DNA of 64,000 nt from Actinoplanes oblitus. Its GTDB lineage: Bacteria > Actinomycetota > Actinomycetes > Mycobacteriales > Micromonosporaceae. Position 1 is the stretch's first letter, and each line of letters starts with the position of its first letter. Both the position numbers and the translations under genes were made by a program. The DNA lies in contig NZ_CP126980.1 of NCBI RefSeq assembly GCF_030252345.1, forward strand, positions 3,859,501 to 3,923,500. The letters run 5' to 3'. Of the stretch, positions 25,608 to 34,300 are shown one piece after another. A model generated the notes under the pieces. That model did not search any database and was not told the origin of the DNA. It was given only the letters and a program-made list of their open reading frames with translations.

Positions 25608-26252
25608 TCAGCGGCGGGCGAAGGTCAGGTGGGTGACGCCGCTCGGGGTGGTCACCGGCTCGACCGTGAAGCGGTCCTCGAGGCTCTCCAAGCCGTCCCA
25701 CAGGCGCACGCCGCGGCCCAGGAGGATCGGCACCAGGACGACGTGCAGGTGGTCGACCAGGTCCGCGTCGAGGAACTGGCGGACCGTGGTGGGTCCGCCG
25801 CCGATGCGCACGTCCAGACCGCCGGCCGCGTCGCGGGCCCGCGCGAGGGCCTCGGCCGGGGTCGCGTCCAGGAAGTGGAAGGTGGTGCCGCCGTCCATCG
25901 TCAGGCTCGGGCGCGGGTGGTGGGTCAGCACGAAGACCGGCGTGTGGAACGGCGGGTTGTCACCCCACCAGCCCTTCCACTCCTCGTCCTGCCACGCGCC
26001 CCGCTGCGGCCCGAACTTGTTGCGCCCCATGATCTCGGCGCCGATGCCGGGCGCCCACGCCGAGGCGTACGCGTTGTCGGCACCCTCGCTCCCGCCGTCC
26101 CGGCCGATCATCGACCGGAACGCGCGGGTCTCGAAGAACCACTCCATGAGCCGCGTCCCCGCGTGCCCGAACGGCGCCTCCAGGGTCTGCCCCTCCCCGG
26201 TGGCGAACCCGTCCAGCGAGACGGCGAGGTTGTGCACCCGTACCTTCGACAT
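25608..26252 (-). CDS. Dihydrofolate reductase/RibD C-terminal domain family protein
   Basis: The 214-aa protein has the RibD_C/DHFR-like fold. The N-terminal strand is VRVHNLAVSLDGFATGE, followed by GAEIMGRNKF, the FVLTHHPRP strand, a nucleotide-binding IGGGPTTVRQFL motif and LHVVLVPILLGRGVRL. Members are NADPH-dependent reductases with mostly unknown substrates. The start is ATG 26252. The VOC gene lies upstream on the same strand. Confidence 0.92.
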   Translation of the reverse strand: MSKVRVHNLAVSLDGFATGEGQTLEAPFGHAGTRLMEWFFETRAFRSMIGRDGGSEGADNAYASAWAPGIGAEIMGRNKFGPQRGAWQDEEWKGWWGDNPPFHTPVFVLTHHPRPSLTMDGGTTFHFLDATPAEALARARDAAGGLDVRIGGGPTTVRQFLDADLVDHLHVVLVPILLGRGVRLWDGLESLEDRFTVEPVTTPSGVTHLTFARR

Positions 26253-26295
26253 CGCCCCACTCTAGGGCGCTCGCCGCCGCCGGTGGTGGAACTCG

Positions 26296-26730
26296 TCAGT
26301 CGAGGCAGAACTCGTTGCCCTCGACGTCCTGCATGGTGATGCAGGACTCCTCCTCGCCGTCGGCGTACTGGGTGTAGAGGTGGACCGCGCCGAGGGCGGT
26401 CAGCCGGTCGCGCTCGGCCTCCAGGGCGGCCAGCCGCTCGGCGCCGACCAGTCCGGTGCCGGCCCGGACGTCGAGGTGCAACCGGTTCTTGACGACCTTG
26501 CCCTCGGGGACCCGCTGGAAGAACAGTCGCGGGCCCACCCCGGTGGGGTCGGTGCACCAGAACCAGCGATCGCGCTTCTCCGCCGGCTGCGCGTTGTTGT
26601 ACTCGTCCCAGCTTGCGAAGCCCTCCGGCGGTGCCGGTGGCTCGTATCCCAGCACCTCGCACCAGAAGCGGGCGACCCGCTCCGGCTCGGCGCAGTCGAA
26701 GGTGATCTGGACCTGCTTGATCGACGCCAT
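26296..26730 (-). CDS. VOC family protein (glyoxalase-like)
   Basis: This 144-aa VOC protein contains QITFDCAEPERVARFWCEVLGY, a FFQRVPEGKVVKNRLHLDV strand pair, and the C-terminal MQDVEGNEFCLD typical of the Glyoxalase_6 subgroup. It starts ATG 26730 and lies 43 bp before the DHFR-like gene on the same strand, so the two may be co-transcribed. The substrate is unknown. Confidence 0.92.
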   Translation of the reverse strand: MASIKQVQITFDCAEPERVARFWCEVLGYEPPAPPEGFASWDEYNNAQPAEKRDRWFWCTDPTGVGPRLFFQRVPEGKVVKNRLHLDVRAGTGLVGAERLAALEAERDRLTALGAVHLYTQYADGEEESCITMQDVEGNEFCLD

Positions 26731-26897
26731 CCGACCACGATAGAACGATCACCGTGGCGCCCGCCCCGGGCCACCCCCACCGCGCGGACCCGGTAGCCTC
26801 CGGCTGTGGGCGACCTCGATCACTACTCGGGACATCGGCGTGACCGCGAGCCGCCGGCGGCGATCGGCGCGCGCCTCCGCGCGGCCGGGCTGCCCTC

Positions 26898-27773
26898 GTG
26901 ACCGGGCCCCTGCTGGAGCGGGTGCGGCGGGCCGGGCTGCACGACGTCGTCTCGGTGGCCCCGGCGGCCGGTGGGCTCGCGGCGCTCGCGGGCATCGCCA
27001 CCCGCCGGGACGCGCCGCCGGTGTTCGTCAAGGCGTTCGCCGACGCGCCGGCGGAGGACGTCTTCGCCGCCGAGGCCGAGGGGCTGGCCGCGCTGCGCGA
27101 GCTCGGTGACGTGACGACACCCGACGTGCTCCTGGCCACGCCGGACCTGCTCGTGCTGTCGATGCTGGAGCCGCGGCCCGGCGACGAGGCGTTCTGGGAA
27201 CGGTTCGCGCACGTGCTCGCCCACCTGCACCGGAGCACCGTCCACCACCGGTTCGGCTGGCACCGCGACAACTGGCTGGGCCGACGGCGGCAGATCAACA
27301 CCTGGGCGGACGACGGTTTCGCGTTCTTCGCCGAGCGCCGTCTGCTGCGCTGGCTGGGCGAACCCCGGGTGGACGCGGCCCTCGACGCGGGTGACCGGGC
27401 GGCGCTGGAGAGGCTGTGTGACCGGCTGCCGGAGTTGCTGCCGGAGCGGCCGCCCTGCCTGACCCACGGTGACCTGTGGACGCAGAACGTGCTGTCCACC
27501 CCGGACGGGCGGCCGGCGCTGATCGACCCGGCGGTGTCGTACCTGTGGGCCGAGGTCGACCTGGCTCACGTGTGGACCACCGCGCCACCGCCGGAGGCAC
27601 GGCGGTTCTTCGCGGTCTACGCGGAGCTGACCTCTCTGGACGACGGGTGGCCGGTCCGGATGCCGATCCTCCAGCTGCGGCAGCATCTCGCGGTGCTGGC
27701 CCAGTTCGACGACGACTGGGGGGCCGCCGGCCTGATCCGGGACACGCTCGCCCCGTTCCGCCCGCTGCGGTGA
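26898..27773 (+). CDS. Fructosamine kinase family protein
   Basis: The 291-aa protein has the aminoglycoside-phosphotransferase-like kinase fold. It shows FVKAFADAP near 44-53 (ATP Lys), HHRFGWHRDNWLG near 115-128, the catalytic loop LTHGDLWTQNVL near 188-199 and the metal-binding ALIDPAVSYLWAEVDLA. These features are those of FN3K-type kinases, which phosphorylate glycated amines. The start GTG 26898 lacks a clear ribosome binding site. It ends 19 bp from the convergent MFS gene. Confidence 0.92.
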   Translation: MTGPLLERVRRAGLHDVVSVAPAAGGLAALAGIATRRDAPPVFVKAFADAPAEDVFAAEAEGLAALRELGDVTTPDVLLATPDLLVLSMLEPRPGDEAFWERFAHVLAHLHRSTVHHRFGWHRDNWLGRRRQINTWADDGFAFFAERRLLRWLGEPRVDAALDAGDRAALERLCDRLPELLPERPPCLTHGDLWTQNVLSTPDGRPALIDPAVSYLWAEVDLAHVWTTAPPPEARRFFAVYAELTSLDDGWPVRMPILQLRQHLAVLAQFDDDWGAAGLIRDTLAPFRPLR

Positions 27774-27792
27774 CCGGGCCGCCGGGTCGCCC

Positions 27793-29031
27793 TCACTCCG
27801 GACCGGCCGGGCGCCGGTCGGGACGAAGCGCCGGCAGCATCAGCAGGGCGGTGAGCACGCTCAGCGCGGTCAGCGCCCACCACAGCATCGCCGGGGCGCG
27901 GCTGAGCAGGGAGGTCACCAGCAGCGGCGACAGGGCGGTGGCGCCACCGACGAAGAGCTGGTTGAACGCCAGGTACGCGCCCTTCTCCCGGTCCGGCGGC
28001 AGACCGGTGAGCATGACCAGCGCGGCCTGGGAGACGGCGAGCTCACCCAGGGTGTACGCGGCCACGCCGGCGACCAGCACCACCACCCGCAGACCCGGTG
28101 GCGTGCCGCCGGCCGCGAGCAGCGCGGCGTAGAGCCCGGCGTAGGCCAGCCCGCCCAGGGCCAGTACCACCGCCGGACGCAACCGGTCGAGCACCCGGCT
28201 GAGCGGCAGCTGCAGCACGGCGAGCAGCGCGGTGTTCGTGGCGAACAGCACACCGACCGTCCACGCCGGCAGGGCGAGCGTGTCGAGGACGAACACCGGC
28301 ATGCCGGTCTCCACGGCCAGCGCCGCGGTCAGCAGCAGCGCGTTGGCGAGCGCCACCCGCATGAACGCCCGGTGCCGCCACGGTCCGGCCGGGCGGCTGC
28401 GGGCCGGTCCGGCCGGGGCCCGGTCGCGGGCGGGTACCCGCCGGGTCGCGAAGTAGAGGGCGGCGGTGAGCGCCAGCGCGCTCGCGTAGATCAACCCGAG
28501 GACGGCGAAGCCCTGTGCGGTGTCGACGATGAAGACGCTGGCGATCAGGGCGCCCAGCCCGATGCCCGCGTTGAAGACCACCCGGGACAGGGCCAGCCAC
28601 TGGCTGGTCTGCTCCTCCGGGGCCAGCCGGTACGCCAGCAGTGGTGCCGCGGCGTTGTCCGCCCGGGTGGCCAGCGCCAGCAGGAAGCTGAAGACGGCCA
28701 GCGGCACCAGGCCCGGGATCGCCACGAACCCGAGGAAGCACAGCGCCCGTACCACCCCGGCGGCGGCGAGCACCGGCTGCGGCCCGACCCTGTCGACCAG
28801 CCGGCCCACCAGGTGCAGCGCCGGCAGGACGGCCAGGGCCGTGACGGTCAGCACGGCCCCGACGGCGCGCAACGGCACCCCGGACAGCGAGGTGTAGAAG
28901 AGCAGGCTGAAGGGATAGAAGAAGCCCATCCCGAGGGCGTTGACGAAACCCGCCGTCCCGAACAGCACCACGCCGGGACCGCGGGGCAGCACCCGGGCGG
29001 GCGGGGCGCTGCGCACCGATCGGCTGCTCAT
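27793..29031 (-). CDS. MFS transporter
   Basis: The 412-aa protein is a 12-helix major facilitator (GVVLFGTAGFVNALGMGFFY as helix 1; loop 2-3 motif GRLVDRVGPQPVL near 80). The N-terminal half carries ADNAAAPLLAYRLAP. The start ATG 29031 overlaps the stop of the upstream Fem-like gene by 4 bp, showing translational coupling. It is at the edge of the biosynthetic cluster and could export the product or a precursor. The substrate is not predictable. Confidence 0.9.
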   Translation of the reverse strand: MSSRSVRSAPPARVLPRGPGVVLFGTAGFVNALGMGFFYPFSLLFYTSLSGVPLRAVGAVLTVTALAVLPALHLVGRLVDRVGPQPVLAAAGVVRALCFLGFVAIPGLVPLAVFSFLLALATRADNAAAPLLAYRLAPEEQTSQWLALSRVVFNAGIGLGALIASVFIVDTAQGFAVLGLIYASALALTAALYFATRRVPARDRAPAGPARSRPAGPWRHRAFMRVALANALLLTAALAVETGMPVFVLDTLALPAWTVGVLFATNTALLAVLQLPLSRVLDRLRPAVVLALGGLAYAGLYAALLAAGGTPPGLRVVVLVAGVAAYTLGELAVSQAALVMLTGLPPDREKGAYLAFNQLFVGGATALSPLLVTSLLSRAPAMLWWALTALSVLTALLMLPALRPDRRPAGPE

Positions 29032-30134
29032 AGGAACAGCAGGTGGCCGCGCTGCTCGGTGGCGGTGCAGCCGCGGGACCGCTTGGTGTCCACGCTGCCC
29101 AGCCCGTAGTGGACGGTCCGGACACCGGACATGGCGGCCTCCTCGATGAGCCGGTAGTAGAGCAGTTCGAAGTAGAGCGGGGCGCCACTGCGCTGCTGGT
29201 AGGCGTAGTCGTAGCCGGTCTGCCGGGCGTACCAGCTGTCGCCGTGGCGCAGGATCAGCGCGAAGCCGCGCACCTCGCCCTCGGCGCGGGCCACCATCGC
29301 GAAGGCGTCGTCGCCGAAGCAGTCGCGCACCTGGTGCAGCAGTGGCAGCAGCTGGCCGGGGCGGAGATCGATCTCGTACTTGGCCAGCAGCTGCGATTCG
29401 AGCTCGGCGAACCGGTCCAGGTCGGCCGCGTCGAGCGACTCCGCGGCCACCGTCACGCCGGCCTGGACGATGCGCCGGCGTTCCGCCCCGATCGACACCC
29501 GCCGCTTGCGGGGCAGCGCGGCGAGGTAGCCGGGATAGCCGTCCGGTGGCACCCGCAGCGAGCTGTAGTGCCCGGAGGTGAACGCGCGGTAGCCGCGCTC
29601 GGCCAGCAGCCGGACCAGCGACTCCTCCCGCTCGTCCAGATAGAGGAAGCAGACGGTGGCGGCACCGCTGTCGCGGGCGAGCGCCTCCGCGGCGGCGACC
29701 AGCGACGTGACGTCGGCGGCGGTGGCCTCCGGCCCGGTCAGGAGCCGGGTGCCGCCGACCTGCCGGCCACCGGCCAGCAGGGTGGGCATCAGGCGCCCGG
29801 TCGGGTCGTCGCCCAGGCCGGCCAGCAGCTCGGCCGCGCCGGGAAGGCCGGCCGTGACGCTGTTGCGCAGCACCACGTCGGGTCGTCCCAGGGCCCACGG
29901 AACCGTGTCGCCGGCCAGCGCGGTGGCCAGCCCGGCCACCGGACGGCCGTCACGCTCCGTCCACAGATAGGTCATCGGGACCCCGGCCGTGGCCTCCACC
30001 ACGTCCAGCCATCGGCAGGTGAGGAAGATGTCCGACGGCCCGGCCAGCGCGTCCCAGCCCGCGCGGGGCAGGTCGGCGGCCCGGCTCGTCGCACGCACGT
30101 CCGCCGGCGTCGTCCCCGCCGTTGTTGTCAGCAC
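29028..30134 (-). CDS. FemAB-like GNAT-fold protein (peptidoglycan-bridge/BioF2-like acyltransferase)
   Basis: The 368-aa protein has the double GNAT arrangement of Fem-like proteins. The first lobe has GPSDIFLTCRWLDVVEATAG; the second has PRKRRVSIGAERRRIVQAG, ALILRHGDSWYARQTGYDY and LYYRLIEEAAMSGVRTVHYG. Members transfer aminoacyl groups, often from tRNA, to amines. It forms a coupled pair with the MFS gene. It diverges from the 2OG oxygenase that opens the plus-strand cluster, so it may be a further amide-forming enzyme of that pathway. That role is inference. Confidence 0.8.
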   Translation of the reverse strand: MLTTTAGTTPADVRATSRAADLPRAGWDALAGPSDIFLTCRWLDVVEATAGVPMTYLWTERDGRPVAGLATALAGDTVPWALGRPDVVLRNSVTAGLPGAAELLAGLGDDPTGRLMPTLLAGGRQVGGTRLLTGPEATAADVTSLVAAAEALARDSGAATVCFLYLDEREESLVRLLAERGYRAFTSGHYSSLRVPPDGYPGYLAALPRKRRVSIGAERRRIVQAGVTVAAESLDAADLDRFAELESQLLAKYEIDLRPGQLLPLLHQVRDCFGDDAFAMVARAEGEVRGFALILRHGDSWYARQTGYDYAYQQRSGAPLYFELLYYRLIEEAAMSGVRTVHYGLGSVDTKRSRGCTATEQRGHLLFL

Positions 30135-30236
30135 CGGCCCAACCTCCCCGTGAGATGCCGTCGACCACCGATCCTAGACATTCCGGTGAACGGGAAGGTG
30201 CCCGGGAGGTAGCCAAATGCTAATGCCGCAGGTCAA

Positions 30237-30265
30237 TTGGCTTCTACTCGTCAGTAACTTATGAG
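30237..30265 (+). promoter_or_regulatory. Candidate promoter of the left cluster operon
   Basis: TTGGCT and TATGAG are spaced by 17 bp in an AT-richer patch of the 325-bp divergent gap 30135-30459. No other recognisable element was seen in this gap. Two partial matches to the -35/-10 consensus make this only a candidate. Confidence 0.3.
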
Positions 30266-30459
30266 TTGGCCCGAAAACGGCGGGAAAGTGTTGACGCGCA
30301 AACATGCTTCTGGATACGTTCGATCTCGTTGAGCAGTCACGCCCTGAGTGGGTCGTGCCAGAAGTCGGCCCACGGGGGGGCCACTGAGTTAATCGGTCAC
30401 CGATTTTCTGGCTGCACCGTCGCAGCCGGTTTCCGTTTTCTTTCAAGAATGGATCCGTC

Positions 30460-31269
30460 ATGACTGCTGCCGCTCTGCCGGTGGTCCGTACCGCCACCGA
30501 CGTCATCGCCTCGGAACTGACCACCGAGACCCTCATTCAGCTGGCCGAACGTGAGATCGGCGCGATCCACGTGCGCGGCTACTACCCGGTCGACGTCGCC
30601 GAGAAGGTTGCCGAGAAAGCAATCAACCATCCCGCGCTCGGCAATTATCACAAGCAGCACACCAGCAGTGTCGGTCGCGTTTACATGCCGCACATCGACA
30701 CCAAATGGGACCCGGAACTGAGCAAGAAATACCATGACGCGGCCCTTCCCGCCATCGCTGACGTCCGGAATATGTTCCACCCGTATCTGTCGCCGGTCGA
30801 CCGCGTCCGGCTTGAGCTGCAGGAATTGTGGCCGGCCGGGGCCAACCTGCTGCGCCTGCGCAAGCGTGCCTGTTTCGTCGGCGCATTCCGCGTCTTCCAG
30901 CCGACCACCTCGGAGTTCTACCCGCACAACGACGCGATCGACCAGGAGACCGACGCCCCGGAGATCGAGGGCGTGCTCAACCAGCTCGTCGCCAACATCT
31001 ACCTGCGGGTCCCCGAGGAGGGCGGCAACCTGCAGCTGTGGCTGCGCGAGCCGACCGCCGCGGAGAAGGAGGTCATCCTGGACGTGGAGGGTCTCGACCC
31101 GGCGACCGTGGAACCGCCGGTTCACGTGATCCACCCGGCGGCCGGCGACCTGATCATCTTCAGCCCCCGGATGCTGCACGCCGTCACTCCGGGTAGCGAC
31201 TACCGGGTCGGCGCGGCCGCCTTCATCGCGTCCAAGGGACGGGACGAGCCGCTCGTCTACTGGAGCTGA
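30460..31269 (+). CDS. 2-oxoglutarate/Fe(II)-dependent oxygenase
   Basis: The 269-aa protein has the metal triad of the jelly-roll dioxygenases: His156 and Asp158 in FYPHNDAID, distal His240 in PRMLHAV, and the 2OG-binding Arg249 (DYRVGAAAF). The Asp is intact, so it should hydroxylate or desaturate and not halogenate. The start is ATG 30460. It is the first gene of the plus-strand cluster and lies 77 bp before the A-T-E-R synthetase. It probably hydroxylates an amino-acid building block or the carrier-bound residue. Confidence 0.85.
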   Translation: MTAAALPVVRTATDVIASELTTETLIQLAEREIGAIHVRGYYPVDVAEKVAEKAINHPALGNYHKQHTSSVGRVYMPHIDTKWDPELSKKYHDAALPAIADVRNMFHPYLSPVDRVRLELQELWPAGANLLRLRKRACFVGAFRVFQPTTSEFYPHNDAIDQETDAPEIEGVLNQLVANIYLRVPEEGGNLQLWLREPTAAEKEVILDVEGLDPATVEPPVHVIHPAAGDLIIFSPRMLHAVTPGSDYRVGAAAFIASKGRDEPLVYWS

Positions 31270-31346
31270 TCTCCACCGACCGGCGGCCGGTGACGGCCGC
31301 CGGCCGGCTCCGGCCGATCTCGACCCTCCCCAAAGGATTACGGCAC

Positions 31347-34300
31347 ATGCTCCCCGCGCTGGTTCGTGCGCACGCACAGTCCCATCCGGATCGCATCGCC
31401 GTCGTCGCTGGCGCACAGCGCATGTCCTACGGCGAGCTGGACCGTCTCGTGTCCCAGCTGCGCTCGCGCCTGTCCGGCGACGGCATCGGTCCCGGCCATC
31501 TCGTCGGTATCCATCTCGATCGGACCGCGGCGACGGTAGTGGCCATGCTGGCCGTGCTCGGCTGCGGCGCCACGTACACGATCGTCGAACCCACCGACCC
31601 TCCGGCGGAGGGCGCGGGCCGGCTGGCCCGGGCCCACCCCGACCTCGTCATCGCCGGCCCGGATCACGAGCCGGTTCTGACCCGGCACGGCCTGCGCACC
31701 CTGGGCCCGGACGCCGCCGGGCCGCCGGCACCGCCGGCCGAGATCGCCGGCGACGACGTCGCGTACCTGCTCTACACCTCCGGCTCGACCGGGGTGCCCA
31801 AGGGCGTGATGGTGTCCCACGACAACATCCGGCACTACACCGAGGCGTTGCGCGACCGGCTCGGCATCGGCGAACCGCTGCGGTACGCCCACGTCACCAC
31901 GCTCGCCGCCGACCTCGGCAACACCTGCCTCTTCCTGGCGCTGTGGACCGGCGGCACGCTGCACCTGGTCGGCGACGAGGACCGCCGCGACCCGCGCGGG
32001 CTGCACGACTACCTGCGCCGCGAGCGGATCGACGTGCTCAAGACGACACCGTCGCACTGGGACGCGGTGTTCCGGGCGATCGGGCCGGACGCGCCGGCCG
32101 AGCCGCTGCTGCGATTCCTGATCCTCGGCGGCGAGCCGCTCGGCCTCTCGCTCGCCCGCCGGGTGCTCACCTCGGGGATCACCCGCACGCTGGTCAACCA
32201 CTACGGCCCGACCGAGGCGACCGTCGGGGTCGCGGTCCACCTGCTCGACGACCCGGCCGAGGTGGACGCCGTCGCCCACCTGGGCTCGGTGCCGATCGGC
32301 ACCCCGCTCGGCGCCACCCGGCTGGTCGTCCGCGACGCCGGCGGCGAGCTGCACGAGCGGGACGCCACCGGCGAGCTGTATGTGGCCGGCCCGGCCGTCG
32401 CCCTCGGCTACCGCGACGAGGACGCGGCCACCGCCGCCGCGTTCCCCGCCGCGCTCGGGACGTACGGCCGCGCCTACCGGACCGGTGACCGGGTCCGCGC
32501 CGACGCCGAGGGCGTGCTGGAGTTCCTGGGCCGCGACGACCGGCAGGTCAAGATCCGGGGATACCGGGTGGAACTCGGGCATGTCGAGGCCGCGTTGCGC
32601 CGCCTGCCCACGGTTTCCGCCGCGGTCGCGGTGCACCGGAAGGGACAGCGCCCGGCCCTGGTCGCCGCGGTGGTCGCGGAGGACGCCGCCGGGCTCCGGG
32701 AACAGCTGCGGGAGAACCTGCCGCACTACCTGGTACCGGATCGGATCGAGGCCTTCGGTGCCTTCCCGCGTACCGGCAACGGCAAGACCGATCACCGCGC
32801 GCTGCGGGACCTCCTCGAGGAACGGCTCACCGCGCCGGTCACCTCGGGACCGGCCACCTCCGATCCGATCCTGGCCGACGTCACCGCCGCCTGGCGCGGC
32901 GCGCTCGGGCACGAGGCGTTCGGCCCGGACGACGACTTCGCCGCCGCCGGTGGCACCTCGATCGACGCCATCGCGGTGATCGCGCAACTCCAGGTCCAGG
33001 GCTATCCGGTCAGCACGGCGGCGTTCCTGGCCGCGCCGACCGTGACCGGTCTGGCGGCGGTGCTGCGCGACGGCGGCGCCGACGACGGTCGCGGCGACCC
33101 GGACGGGCCGGCCGACGACGGCCTTGCCCTCTCCCCGGCGCAGTCCTGGTTCTTCCGGCAGGACTTCCAGCAGCCCGACCACTGGAACCAGGCACTGCTG
33201 CTGCGGGTGGACGCCGGCGTACGCGAGGCGGAGCTCGAGGCCGCGCTGCACGACGTCGCCGACATGCACCCGATGTTGCGTACGGCGTTCGTCCCGCAAC
33301 CGGGCGGCGCCGGGATCCGCCGGCACGTCACCGCCGCCCGGGACCTGCTCACCACCTCGGCGCTGCCCCCGGGTGAGCGGGCCGCCGCCCAGCACATCCG
33401 CCAGGTGGCGGCCGACCGGCAGGCCGGCTTCAGCGTCACCGGCGGGCGCCTGTTCGCGGCCCACCTGTTCCGGGGCACCGACGAGGCGCACCTGCTGCTC
33501 GCCGCCCACCACCTCGCCGTCGACGCGGTCTCCTGGCGGATCGTGGTCAACGACCTCAGCCGCTGCTACGACGAGCGCCGGGACGGCCGGCAACCGGGCC
33601 GGCCGTACCGGCCCACCGAGTTCGGCGCGTGGGCGGCCCGGCTGCGCCACCACGCCGGCGCGCTGCGCGACGACCTGCCCCGGTTCCCGTCGTCACCCGC
33701 CGTGGCGGGCGGGGACAACCCGGAGAAGCACGCCCAGGCGGTGTGGTTCGGGCTGTCCCGGGAGGAGACCCGGGCGCTGACCCGGGCGACCGGTGCCGTG
33801 CCGAACGCGGTGCTGCTCGGCGCGTTCGCCCAGGCGCTCGGTGACCGGGAGCTGGTGGCCGACGTGGAGAGTCACGGCCGGGCGACCTTCGACGAGTCGG
33901 TCGACGTGTCCCGGGTGGTGGGCTGGTTCACCTCCACCTATCCGGTGCGGCTGCCGGTCGCCGCGGACGTCGCGGCGACCGTGGCGGCCACCTCGGCGGC
34001 GCTGGACGACGTACCCCATCTCGGTGTCGCCTACGGCCTGCACGAGCAGCCCCGCCGGGCGGAGATCTGCTACAACTACCTCGGCGCGTTCGCCCTGCCC
34101 CGGACCGGTGGGTTGCGGGCGGAGGTCTCGGCGTACTCGGTGGGCCCGGTGCGCGGTCCGGAGAACGATCGGGTCTACCCGCTCAAACTGACCGGGCGCC
34201 TGCACGACGGGCAGCTGATCGCCGACCTGTCGTTCACCGCCGGACGGCACGACCCCGAGCAGATGCGCGCGCTCTGCCGGGCCACCCGGGCGCACCTGCT

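Noticed and set aside
30460..31269. SyrB2-like non-haem halogenase
   Set aside because: Halogenases replace the iron-ligand Asp with Ala or Gly; here H-N-D keeps the Asp.
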